From NCBI GenBank assembly GCA_035222895.1, contig JAVYIG010000165.1, positions 15,001 through 79,000 on the forward strand: a stretch of DNA of 64,000 nucleotides, given 5' to 3'. The translations under genes were made by a program, and so were the position numbers. Below are positions 35,709-47,237 of this stretch, piece after piece. Origin of the DNA: Strongylocentrotus droebachiensis. Lineage: Eukaryota > Echinodermata > Echinoidea > Camarodonta > Strongylocentrotidae. How positions within the stretch are numbered: the first letter of the stretch is position 1; the number at the start of each line of letters is the position of its first letter. The notes under the pieces were generated by a model. That model did no database searches. It was not told the origin of the DNA and saw only the letters and a list, made by a program, of their open reading frames with translations.

Positions 35709-38215
35709 TGTATTGTATTGTATTGTATTATTTATTCGGCACTTTCAAGAAATATAACAATATAAACATGGTAAATACAAAATTGGAATGACAAAAACTG
35801 TGCAAATACAAATTTTGTAGCAATATTCTGAGTGCAAAAGATGGCGGCCAGGGAAGAAGAGAGCAAACTTAATTACTGTAACCATTATAGGTCCCTCCGC
35901 CCAACCAACTGATGCACTCAGAAAACTGGTAAAAATATAGCATAAGGACAAATAAGAGAGTAACAAATCAAGGATAAACAATAAGAATATAAAGAAAGAC
36001 GAGGCACGAGCATGTGTAACGCCAACATAGAAATTATATATATAACATATTAGAAAATTTACAATTTCAATAACATAATAGCATTGTCTCTCCATAGAAT
36101 TATAATGTAAGCATGTTCAATATTTAAACCGGTGTTTTCTTTACCTGATTATATGCTATCAAAATATTACATGTATATTAAATAACTTTGAAATCAAATG
36201 AAACTATTATCCGGACTTACGCACATATCTGATTAATCACATATTATATCAATGAAATTGAAATTGAGATTATTGAATGTGGAATTGAGGTCCAACTGAG
36301 TGCAGAAGACTGTTAAAAAACACAGCATACGGACAAATAAAGAGAGTAACAAATCAAGGATAAACAATAAAAATAAAAAAGAAATGAGAGGAAAGAGCAA
36401 TGTAAGCCAATGTAAAAATTAAGTACACATTATATATGACATAAGAAGGTTCACAAGATTAATGATATACCCGGTAATAATACTATGGTTTTCATTTACC
36501 TAATTAAATGTTAACAAAATATTGCATTAAACAATTTTGAAATAAGATGGAATCATGTTTCAGACTTATATCTCGTATTACATTGAACACATTATTTATA
36601 AATATAACTTAAATTGAAATTATTGAATTGAGAATGCCTTTATCAGATTTATACATTGAGGTCGAGGGATGAGAGGTGGGTTTTGAGGCTTTGTTTCCAA
36701 TTGACGAAGTTTACTAAGATAAGGTCATTACGTAGACTAATAGGCAAACTGTCCCATAGAATCGGGAAAAGAAATAGTGCCGTATTGGCTAGTCGCTGAG
36801 TGCGAGCACGAAGATGTTTAAAACGAAGATCATCCAGCCGCCTTGCAACCACGTGTATGCTAGCTTGAACATCTTCACAAGAAGTGAGACGGAGAAGGGA
36901 CTTGGCTACAAAGGTAATGATGAGGAATGTGCGGCGAGACTTCAAACTTTGCCAGTTTAACAATTTCAGTCGATTTTGGTATGACATTTGTTGCCGTTGT
37001 TGTTTTAGGATAAGACGGGTTGCGCGGCGTTGGATGCTTTCTAATCTGTCGGAAAGACAGCTATTGTAAGGATTCCATGCAGGTAAACCATACTCGAGTA
37101 TCGGGAGAACCAATGATTTGTACAGAGCAAATATTGCTGAGGGGGAGAGACCGGACGAAAGAGAGGTAAGTAAACCTAGCATTCTATTTGCACGGGAGAT
37201 GATATAAACGACATGACTATCCCAGGAAAGTTTGTGGTTTAATATTATCCCTAGATATTTCATTTCACCTACAACCTCTACAGAATCTACGTTTACATGG
37301 TAATATGGAAGACTGACATTTTTCTTCTTCATTCCTGCTATCCGCATTACTTTTGTTTTCTTTGCATTTAGTTCCATTCGATTTCTTGAACACCATCTCA
37401 ATACATTGTCCAGATCACATTGGAGAGCACGGGAGTCGTCAGCACACCTGATTGGACGATGAATTAGAGTGTCGTCTGCAAACATAGCACACCTAGAAGA
37501 CACACAGTCCGGAATGTCATTAACAAAAAGGTTGAAGAACAGGGGGCCAACAATGCTCCCTTGGGGTACCCCTGAGGATACACCACCCCACTGAGAAGAT
37601 GCACCTCTGAAGATCACTCTCTGTTGACGACCACATACGAACGACTTGATCCAATGCCATAGATTTCCGCCTATGTTGTACTGCAGTGATAGCTTGTTGA
37701 GAAGGATGTCATGTGGCATTTTATCAAACGCTCGCGAAAAGTCAAGTGAGATGACATCTACTGGGCAAGAGGAGGGACCTTCGAGACAATGCAACCATTC
37801 ATTAGTTAGATGCAAGACTTGGGTTACACACGATTTCCCTTTCTGGAAACCATGCTGCACATTGGTGATTGGACAAGTAGAATCACAGTGGCTCCGTATG
37901 GCTTTAGCAACGAAGGACTCCATGATCTTACTGGCTAGAGATGTCAATGCAACAGGACGGTGATTGGATGGACAGGATTTATCACCGGCTTTAAAAACCG
38001 GGGTGATGTTAGCAGATTTCCAAGAGGTTGGAACTTTACCTAAGGCTAGAGATATATTAAAGATTCGTTGTAAGATATGGCATGACACAAGTGCGGTTTC
38101 CTTCAGTAACACAGACGAGAGGCCGTCCGGACTGGGTGCTTTTTTCGTCTGGAGAGTAACTAATTTCTGGTAAACATCAGTAACGGACATATCAAAGGAT
38201 TTCAGAGACTTGATA
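35709..38215 (-). mobile_element. 5'-truncated LINE (CR1/L2/Jockey-like) inside array B
   Basis: Runs on the minus strand: RT and C-terminus (38215-36649), then a 943-bp 3' UTR, ending in an (ATACA)n tail (about 35708-35731). The endonuclease part is absent. The word GGTT occurs in the array at both junctions, so a few bases of target overlap or microhomology are possible, but no long target duplication is visible. The 3' UTR holds two diverged copies of a ~250-bp block (35915-36180 and 36300-36545). Confidence 0.9.
36649..38215 (-). CDS. LINE reverse transcriptase and C-terminal region, open frame
   Basis: About 520 residues without a stop. Order of motifs: TPVFKAGDKSCPSNHRPVAL, NVQHGFQKGKSCVTQ, VISLDFSRAFDKMPHDIL (motif A aspartate), SSGVPQGSIVGPLFFNLFVN (motif B), CAMFADDTLIH (catalytic FADD), LNAKKTKVMR and EMKYLGIILNHKLSW, then a thumb/C-terminal region ending WDSLPISLRNDLI..FKTHL-like. 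It would copy its own RNA into DNA at a nicked target, but the missing endonuclease half means this copy cannot act alone. The frame reads upstream into array B for about 37 codons, a fusion created by insertion. Retention of all RT motifs suggests a fairly young insertion. Confidence 0.92.
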
Positions 38216-39123
38216 GGTTTATATGTTTCTTTACATTGAAAATGGCATCGTGCGGGTTGATATGTCTCTCTACATTGAAAATGGCAACGTGCCTGTTGAT
38301 ATGTCTCTTTACATTGAAAGGGCAAAATGCCGGTTTATATGTTTCTTTACATTGAAAATGGCATCGTGCGGGTTGATATGTCCCTTTACATTAGAAATGG
38401 CAACGTGCCGGTTGATACGTCTCTTCACATTGAAAATGGCAACATGCCGGTTGATATGGCTCTTTACATTGAAAATGGCAACATGCTGGTTGATATGTCT
38501 CTTTACCTTGAAAATGGCAACATGCCGGTTGATATGTCTCAAAACACTGAAAAGGGCAAAATGCTGGTGGATATGTCCCTTTACATTAGAAATGGCAACA
38601 TGCCGGATGATATGTCTCTTCACATTCAAAATGGCAGTGTTCTAGTTGATATGTCTCTTTACATTGAAAATGGCAAAATGCCAGTTTATGTGTCTTTTAC
38701 ATTGAAAATGGCCACCTGCTGGTTCATTAGTCTCTTCACATTGAAAATGTCAATGTTAGGGTTGATATGTCTTCATACACTGAAAATGGCAACATGCCGC
38801 TCGATCTTTTGCATTAAAAATGTCAACATGCCGGTTGATATGTTACTTTACATTGAAAATGGCAACGTGCCTGTTGATATGTCTCTTTACATTGAAAATG
38901 GCTAAATGCCGGTTGATATGTCTCTTTACATTGAAAATTGCAATGTGCCGGTTGATATGTCTCTTTACATTGAAAATGGCTAAATGCCGGTTGATATGTC
39001 TCTTTACATTGAAAATGGCTAAATGCCGGTTGATATGTATCTTCACATTGAAAATGGCAACATGCCGGTTGATATGTCTCTTTACATTGAAAATGGCTAA
39101 ATGCCGGTTGATATGTCTCTTTA
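38216..39123 (+). repeat. Array B block duplicated across the LINE, copy 2
   Basis: See copy 1 at 33171. After about 39123 the match jumps to sequence like 34380-34700, as expected if unequal exchange occurred more than once. Confidence 0.85.
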
Positions 39124-39295
39124 CCTTGAAAATGGCAACATGCCGGTTGATATGTCTCAAAACACTGAAAAGGGCAAAATGCCTGTGGATATGTCCCTTT
39201 ACATTAGAAATGGCATCGTGCGGGTTGATATGTCTCTCTACATTGAAAATGGCAACGTGCCTGTTGATATGTCTCTTTACATTGAAAATGGCTAA

Positions 39296-42080
39296 ATGCC
39301 GGTTGATATATCTCTTCACATTGAAAATGGCAACATGCCGGTTGATATGGCTCTTTACATTGAAAATGGCAATGTGCCAGTTGATTTGTCTTTTGCACTG
39401 AATATGGCAACGTGCCTGTTGATATGTCTCTTTACATGGAAGATGTCAATGTGCGGGTTGATATGTCTCTTAATATTGAAAATGGCAACATGCCGGTTGA
39501 TCTTTTGCATTAAAAATGTCAACATGCCGGTTGATACGTCCCTTTACATTGAAAAATGGGAATGTGCCGGTTGATATGTCGCTTTACATTGAAAAATAGC
39601 AACGTGCTGGTTGCTATGTCTTAAAACACTGAAAATGGCAAAATGCCGGTTGATATGTCTTTAAACACTTAAAATGGCAACGTGCAGGTTGATATGTCCC
39701 TTTACATTGAAAATGTCAAAATGCCGGTTGATATTTCTCTTTACATTGAAAATGGCAACATGCCAATTGATATGTCTTCATACAATGAAAATGGCAACAT
39801 GCTTGTTCATTAGTCTCTTCACATTGAAAATGTCAATGTGCGGTTTGATATGTCTTCATACACTGAAAATGGCAACATGCCGGTTGATCTTTTGCATTAA
39901 AAATGTCACCATGCCGGTTGATATGTCTCTTTACATTGAAAGGGCAAAATGCCGGTTTATACGTTTCTTTACATTGAAAATGGCATCGTGCGGGTTGATA
40001 TGTCTCTCTACATTGAAAATGGCAACGTGCCTGTTGATATGTCTCTTTACATTGAAAATGGCTAAATGCCGGTTGATATATCTCTTCACATTGAAAATGG
40101 CAACATGCCGGTTGATATGGCTCTTTACATTGAAAATGGCAACATGCCGGTTGATATGTCTCTTTACATTGAAAATGGCAACATGCCGGTTGATATGTCT
40201 CTTTACCTTGAAAATGGCAAAATTCCGGTTGATGTGTCTCAAAACACTGAAAAGGGCAAAATGCCGTTGGATATGTCCCTTTACATTGAAAAATGTCAAC
40301 GTGCTGGTTGGCATGTCCCTTTACATTGAAAAATGGCAACGTGCCGGTTGCTATGTCTTAAAACACTGAAAATGGCAAAATGCTGGTTGATATGTCTTAA
40401 AACACTTAAAATAGCAACGTGCCAATTGATCTTTTGCATTAAAAATGTCAACAAGCCGGTTGATATGTTTCTTTACATTGAAAATGGCAACGTGCCGGTT
40501 GATATGTCTCTTCACATTGAAAATGGCAACATGCCGGTTGATATGGCTCTTTACATTGAAAATGGCAACATGCCGGTCGATATGTCTCTTTACCTTGAAA
40601 ATGGCAACATGCCGGTTGATATGTCTCAAAACACTGAAAAGGGCAAAATGCCAGTGGATATGTCCCTTTACATTAGAAATGGCAACGTGCCGGTTGATAT
40701 GTCTCTTTACATTGAAAATTGCAATGTGCCGGTTGATACGTCTCTTTACCTTGAAAATGGCAACATGCCGGTTGATATGTCTCAAAACACTGAAAAGGGC
40801 AAAATGCCTGTGGATATGTCCCTTTACATTAGAAATGGCATCGTGCGGGTTGATATGTCTCTCTACATTGAAAATGGCAACGTGCCTGTTGATATGTCTC
40901 TTTACATTGAAAATGGCTAAATGCCGGTTGATATATCTCTTCACATTGAAAATGGCAACATGCCGGTTGATATGGCTCTTTACATTGAAAATGGCAATGT
41001 GCCAGTTGATTTGTCTTTTGCACTGAATATTGCAACGTGCCTGTTGATATGTCTCTTTACATGGAAGATGTCAATGTGCGGGTTGATATGTCTCTTAATA
41101 TTGAAAATGGCAACATGCCGGTTGATCTTTTGCATTAAAAATGTCAACATGCCGGTTGATACGTCCCTTTACATTGAAAAATGGGAATGTGCCGGTTGAT
41201 ATGTCGCTTTACATTGAAAAATAGCAACGTGCTGGTTGCTATGTCTTAAAACACTGAAAATGGCAAAATGCCGGTTGATATGTCTTTAAACACTTAAAAT
41301 GGCAACGTGCAGGTTGATATGTCCCTTTACATTGAAAATGTCAAAATGCCGGTTGATATTTCTCTTTACATTGAAAATGGCAACATGCCAATTGATATGT
41401 CTTCATACAATGAAAATGGCAACATGCTTGTTCATTAGTCTCTTCACATTGAAAATGTCAATGTGCGGTTTGATATGTCTTCATACACTGAAAATGGCAA
41501 CATGCCGGTTGATCTTTTGCATTAAAAATGTCACCATGCCGGTTTATATGTTTCTTTACATTGAAAATGGCAACATGCCAGTTGATGTTTCTTTTCCATT
41601 AAAAATGGCAACGTGCTGGTTAATATTTCTCTTTACATTGAAAATTGGCTACGTTCTGGTTGATATGTCTCTTTACATTGAAAGGGCAAAATGCCGGTTT
41701 ATATGTTTCTTTACATTGAAAATGGCATCGTGCGGGTTGATATGTCTCTCTACATTGAAAATGGCAACGTGCCTGTTGATATGTCTCTTTACATTGAAAA
41801 TGGCTAAATGCCGGTTGATATATCTCTTCACATTGAAAATGGCAACATGCCGGTTGATATGGCTCTTTACATTGAAAATGGCAACATGCCGGTTGATATG
41901 TCTCTTTACATTGAAAATGGCAACATGCCGGTTGATATGTCTCTTTACCTTGAAAATGGCAAAATTCCGGTTGATATGTCTCAAAACACTGAAAAGGGCA
42001 AAATGCCGTTGGATATGTCCCTTTACATTGAAAAATGTCAACGTGCTGGTTGGCATGTCCCTTTACATTGAAAAATGTCA
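39296..42080 (+). repeat. Array B tandem block, ~1.62 kb period
   Basis: 39296-40330 and 40921-42080 share the same monomer order at offset 1625 (same landmarks ATGTCTCTTAATATTGAAAA, CTTCATACAATGAAAATGGC, AAAGGGCAAAATGCCGG). Copy 1 lacks a stretch with the CTTTTCCATTAAAAATGGCA monomer. Confidence 0.82.
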
Positions 42081-43269
42081 AAATGCCTGTTGATATGTCT
42101 TAAAACACTTAAAATGGCAACGTGACGGTTGATATGTTTCTTAACATTGAAAATGGCTAAATGCCGGTTGATATATCTCTTCACATTGAAAATGGCAACA
42201 TGCCGGTTGATATGGCTCTTTGCATTAAAAATGTCAACAAGCCGGTAGATATGTCTCTTTACATTGAAAATGGCAACACGCCGGTTGATATGTTTCTTTA
42301 CATTGAAAATGGCAACGTGCCGGTTGATATGTCTCTTCACATTGAAAATGGCAACATGCCGGTTGATATGTTTCTTTACATTAAAAATGGCTAAATGCCG
42401 GTTGATATGTTTCTTTACATTGAAAATGGCAACGTGCCTGTTGATATGTCTTTTCCATTAAAAACGTCAACATGCCGGTAGATATGTCTCTTTACATTGA
42501 AAATGGCAACACGCCAGTTGATATGTTTCTTTACATTGAAAATGGCAACGTGCCTGTTGATATGTTTCTTTACATTGAAAATGGCTAAATGCCGGTTGAT
42601 ATATCTCTTCACATTGAAAATGGCAACATGCCGGTTGATATGTCTCTTTACATTGAAAATGGCAACATGCCGGTTGATATGTCTCTTTACCTTGAAAATG
42701 GCAAAATTCCGGTTGATATGTCTTAAAACACTGAAAATGGCAAAATGCCAATTGATCTTTTGCATTAAAAATGTCAACAAGCCGGTTGATATGTTTCTTT
42801 ACATTGAAAATGGCAACGTGCCGGTTGATATGTCTCTTCACATTGAAAATGGCAACATGCCGGTTGATATGTTTCTTTACATTAAAAATGTCAACATGCC
42901 GGTTGATATGTTTCTTTACATTGAAAATGGCAACGTGCCGGTTGATATGTTTCTTTACATTGAAATTGGCAATGTGCCGGTTGATTTGTCTTTTGCATTG
43001 AATATGGCAACGTGCCTGTTGATATGTCTCTTTACATGGAAGATGTCAATGTGCCGGTTGATATGTCTCTTCACATTGAAAATGGCCACCTGCTGGTTCA
43101 TTAGTCTCTTCACATTGAAAATGTCAATGTTAGGGTTGATATGTCTCTTTACATTGAAAATGGCAAAATGCCGTTTTATATGTCTCTTTACATTGAAAAT
43201 GGCAAAATGCCGGTTGATATGTCTCTTTACATTGAAAAATTATGACATATACATGCCAACGATGTGCTA

Positions 43270-43470
43270 TTAGTCGATATTTTTACCATGTAATTTTTGT
43301 TTTGGTGTTGAAATCGGCCCAGGCACGGAGTGAACAGTGGCTGTCTGGTAAGTGGACCCACAGTTCATTACCATACAGCGATCTCCCGATGGTTTCTTCT
43401 TCCCAGCTTTTCCCATGTCTTTCGCCTTCCTTGGCCCTGAAGATCCTTCATCTTCTTCCATGCTGTGCAT
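43270..43470 (-). CDS. Possible THAP-like zinc-finger exon fragment
   Basis: From ATG at 43470 the minus frame reads MHSMEEDEGSSGPRKAKD, GKAGKKKPSGDRCMVMNCGS, then TYQTATVHSVPGP and TPKQKLHGKNI. C-x4-C followed about ten residues later by HxxP resembles the start of a THAP domain, but the usual tryptophan is replaced (KNI) and the second Cys-x2-His pair is not in this exon. The basic/acidic lead is protein-like. It could equally be chance; the opposite strand shows a GTAAGT in the same region. Confidence 0.25.
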   Translation of the reverse strand: MHSMEEDEGSSGPRKAKDMGKAGKKKPSGDRCMVMNCGSTYQTATVHSVPGPISTPKQKLHGKNID

Positions 43471-43709
43471 TGTGCGATCTACCAATTCTGACTGAGGAGC
43501 AGGTCTTTCTTAGTTGTTTTTCTTAGCTGGTAACGTCGCTTTCATTCTCTTGCAATTGCCGATAAACATATAACTAGCGCACGTACCTTCCATCACAAGC
43601 AAGCCGCGCCTAGAGCAGCGGCCTGGTCTGGCCTCCGGATTCTGCTCGCTTCACGAACGTTCGTGCAAGAGCCGCATCACTCGCGGATGAATATCGTTGG
43701 ATCACTAAT
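43471..43709. other. Unique sequence between array B and the palindrome
   Basis: Moderately GC-rich, with several CpG-containing words between 43600 and 43690 that could belong to a promoter for the minus-strand exon; no core element is clear. Confidence 0.3.
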
Positions 43710-45492
43710 GGGTCATTCCATGTCAAATCACCCAAAAAATCTGAAAATCTACACCCGACCATTTTTGATTTTGATAAAACTTAGTGTACTTGTTGAGTGT
43801 GATCTCACAGCACCAAATCCAAAATTTTAGGTCAATTGGGTGAGGGGTTTGGGAGATACGGCCAACCAAATTTTGAGATTTTTTCAAAAATGGGGGTGGC
43901 GGGCCTACCTTTGAACCCTTGTATCTCGGGACCTAATGGGTCAATCTTCACAAAATTTGTATTGTTGGAAAGGGTATTCAATAAGGATTCCAAATCTGCC
44001 GCCATTTTGAAAATTTGTACATGTTGGGGTACTTTGACCTCTTGACCTAAGATTTGACCTTGAAATTGACCTTGTGGATCACGTGACCTTGACAACATTT
44101 TTCATGAAATGTAATCTCTGACATGTTCACTTAAACATATAAAAGTTTCAGAGATATAATATTTTTTGTTTAGGAGCAATAAGGATTCAAAGTATCCATA
44201 CTCACAGATATTCACAATAAACCCTATTATAATGTATACAATACATGCAATATGCACAGTACAACATACATGTCTTCCACATGCTTTTTTGTTCTAGTCA
44301 TATCCATTCTTACTGTCAGCAGTACTTGAATAGAAATAAAATGACAAGTTCATATGGGCCTAAAGGGTTAACAGGATGTATGGCTTTAGGCCTCTGACTC
44401 GGTTCTAGGAAAATTACCCCCCTGGAAAATTAGCCCCCAGGAAATGTCCCCCCCCCCCCCCGAGGACAATTACCCCCGAGGACTATCACACCCAGAGGAC
44501 AATTAACCCCAGAAAAATACCTCCTAGGACAATCTGTCCCCCCCCCCCCCCCCCGAGGACAATTACCCCCCCCCCCCTGGAAAATTACCCTTCAAGGATA
44601 ATTACCTCCCGAAAAAAAACTCTGCTTTGATTAAAACCAACTTATTATCAGGATGGTCTTCCTATTTAACGAATAGGGGGGGGGGGGGGGTAATTGTCTA
44701 GGGGGTAATTGTCCGGGGGTAATTGTCCTCTGGGTGTGATAGTCCTCGGGGGGTAATTATCCTCGGGGGGGGGTCATTTCCTGGGGGTTAATTTTCCAGG
44801 GGGGTAATTATCCTAGAACCGACTCAGAGGCCCAAAGCCATAACCCTTTAGGCCTATATGAACTTGTCATTTTATTTCTATTCAAGTACTGCTGACATTT
44901 AGAATGGATATGCCTAGAACAAAAAAGCATGTGGAAGATGTATGTTGTACTACATGCATATTGCATGTATTGTATACATTATAATAGGGTTTATTGTGAA
45001 TATCTGTAAGTATGGATACTCTCAATCCTTATTGCTCCTAAACAAAAAATATTATATCTCTGAAACTTTTATATGTTTTAGTGAACATGTCAAAGATTAC
45101 ATTTCATGAAAAATGTTGTCAAGGTCACGTGATCCACAAGGTCAATTTCAAGGTCAAATCTTAGGTCAAGAGGTCAAAGTACCCCAACATGTACAAATTT
45201 TCAAAATGGCGGCAGATCTGGAATCCTTGTTAAATACCATTTCCAACAATACAAATTTTGTGAAGATTGACCCATTAGGTCCCGAAATACAAGGGTTCAA
45301 AGATAGGGCCGCCACCCCCATTTTTGAAAAAATCTCAAAATTTGGTGGGCCGTATCTCCCAAACCCCTCACCCGATTGACCTAAAATTTTGGATTTGGTG
45401 CTGTGAGATCACACTCAACAAGTACACCAAGTTTCATCAAAATCAAAAATGGTCGGGTTAAAACCATTGGGTGATTTGACATGGAATGACCC
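43710..45492. mobile_element. Long palindromic (foldback-type) element, 1783 bp
   Basis: Left arm from GGGTCATTCCATGTCAAATC (43710) and right arm ending in its reverse complement (45492) pair over about 870 bp each, with small indels. TAAT flanks both sides (43706-43709 and 45493-45496), a likely 4-bp target duplication. Both arms carry AGGTCAA-type words and an ATGGCGGCAGAT word. The centre (about 44430-44790) is built from short GAGGACAATTACCCCC repeats and poly-C/poly-G runs. Each arm contains the same 88-residue frame (MLSRSRDPQGQFQGQIL...) pointing to the outside; no domain is recognised and I doubt it is coding. No transposase. Confidence 0.85.
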
Positions 45493-45496
45493 TAAT

Positions 45497-46565
45497 CTTA
45501 GACGCTGTCAAAATATTATAGAGGAAGCGCGCTTGCATAATCTCGTTCAAGTTTGATATTTTAGGGAAAAAATGTTTAACTGGTACTGTATCGTTTTTTG
45601 AGGCAGTCACACACATCTATGATAAGTACTATCATAGTTCTAGGCCTATTCGTTTTACAAAACTGCTCCTGTACCTTATCTGATGACAAGATAATGCATC
45701 CGCCTATTCATACGTGCATGATTTAACCTTGTTTCCCAAGCAGTAAACTTGTCTTAAATCTCTACCAAATAGGTGAATATGAAGATATAAAAGAAATCAG
45801 CCACTGGAAAATGTTCCTTCGTTATTCTTCATTCAAATGAAAACAGAAAATCCATCAAATATACTCATAACAACAACAAATCTAAGCTCTGACTTTTAGC
45901 ATTTACGTAGGGATATCACTACCATTCACTCTCACTGAGCCCATGAGTCCCGTTCGTGAGGTCGCGGATAGAGGCCCGACTCTACATGCACTTCCGGGTT
46001 TCAGACTTAGATATTTTAGTAGAGTTTACTCGCATAAATTCACCATTCTAAACTTGTTGTTGTCGGTTGGACATCATTTAGTGTTATTCTGGGGGTTAAA
46101 AGCTTTCTATGGATTTAATTATCTCAATATTTGGGATTGTCTTAGAATATCAACCTTAAGATTGCTCCCCCCCCCAAAAAAAAAATAAATTAAAATACGA
46201 GCGGCCCGAAAATTACAAGCGGGCGGTTGAGAACAACCAAATGATTTGGGGGGGGGGGAGGGGGGGGGGGCCTTGATCTAACTTCTTTTCATAAAATGTA
46301 GCAATCACCTTAAAGAATAATTCATGTACCACTAGAATATTTCAAATCGACCAAAAAAAAAATATTTTAACCAGTATTCAGGTAGAGTACATGGAACCCA
46401 AGTCGGACTTGGGTCAAGTAGTTTAATCACAAGTCGCATTTATGTTGATTGAGAGTGCATTTAAACTTGCAATATCTCTTTATAGAGGTAATATTTTGAG
46501 CTCATATTTGGAATATGGTATAGTGACATACATGTAATACCCATAGCATACAGAGCAAAATATAT
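45497..46565. other. Unique sequence, no gene seen
   Basis: AT-rich, with a poly-G run at about 46240-46270 and a short C/A run near 46167-46186. The + frame at 45943-46188 ends in that run and has no recognised domain. Confidence 0.4.
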
Positions 46566-46640
46566 GTTCAATTCAATTCAATTCATATTTATTTCCTTTC
46601 AACATGATTTTGTGGCGTAGTGATGATTATGCAACCATTC
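46566..46640 (-). mobile_element. LINE 3' tail remnant, (TTGAA)n type
   Basis: AATTCAATTCAATTCA then TATTTATTTCCTTTCAACAT is, on the minus strand, a short 3' UTR end followed by TGAATTGAATTGAATT. Such tails end CR1/L2-type LINEs and their SINEs. Only the tail is recognisable. Confidence 0.6.
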
Positions 46641-46819
46641 ATACGTCATTCTGTCTACAAAATACATACAGTTTATATATTATCACTCATTTAAAAAACA
46701 TCCATTATAATGTAAAATGCAATTAAAAGCAATGTTAAACTTGCATGATGATTGTAATACATCTTTGTTATTAGATTAATTAATTTTTCTAATTTGTTTT
46801 CCTTTTGTTTCCTGTGCAG

Positions 46820-47028
46820 GTTCTGAAACAAATACATGGTGACGGTCAGGGTACCATGCAGTACCTCACCAGCATACTGAACGAGTGGGGCCAGTTTGTG
46901 ACAAGGGTTGTTGTGGCGTCTGAGTCGGAGAAGGCATACTCCAGGATGGCAAAGGGTGTGGTCGCCCACTTCCGAATGGCCAATGCTCCTCCAGTAGAAG
47001 CCCTGTATGCGGACAACAATTGTTGCAG
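46820..47028 (+). CDS. Exon 1 (visible) of the DUF6729-like gene
   Basis: Fully open, phase 0 in, phase 2 out. Reads VLKQIHGDGQGTMQYLTSIL, NEWGQFVTRVVVASESEKAY, then AKGVVAHFRMANAPPVEALY and ADNNCC. The Asp before the Cys pair is the conserved acidic position in this family. Confidence 0.78.
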
Positions 47029-47237
47029 GTATGTCAAAATAAAATTATGTGATTAATAAAATAAAGTTAAATGTACTCTTTCAGTTTTTTCCCACTCTAT
47101 TTGGTTTATTAGGTACTCATGCTTGGTGAGATGGTGATGAGATCTCAGACAACACTTATAATCCCTTTGATTGTACATTATCGATGTTCACATCATTTCA
47201 AATCTTATTTATTGATTGATTTATTTGATCATTTCAG

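Larger units (their letters stand above)
23840..43261 (+). repeat. Array B, 39-bp satellite (~17 kb without the inserts)
   Basis: More than 400 monomers of 39 bp: TCTCTTTACATTGAAAA then TGGCAACATGCCGGTTGAT and ATG. Common variants include TTTTGCATTAAAAATGTC, AAAACACTGAAAATGGC, CTTCACATTGAAAATGTC and GGCCACCTGCTGG. Since 39 = 13 codons, all frames tend to be open on both strands and give 13-residue repeats such as MSLYIENGNMPVD; I treat these as artefacts. Higher-order duplications of 663 bp, 960 bp and several kb are visible. A SINE (24120) and a LINE (35709) interrupt it. The left edge carries about 1.4 monomers reversed. Confidence 0.95.

Noticed and set aside
36649-38325. Start of the LINE protein at 38325
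   Set aside because: The first ~37 codons are array B sequence; the LINE begins at about 38215.
23862-43250. CRISPR-like array in array B
   Set aside because: Units are contiguous 39-bp monomers with no unique spacers, in an animal genome with LINE/SINE insertions.
43832-45379. 88-residue protein encoded in each palindrome arm
   Set aside because: Same arm sequence read twice, no recognised domain, no start context or splice support.
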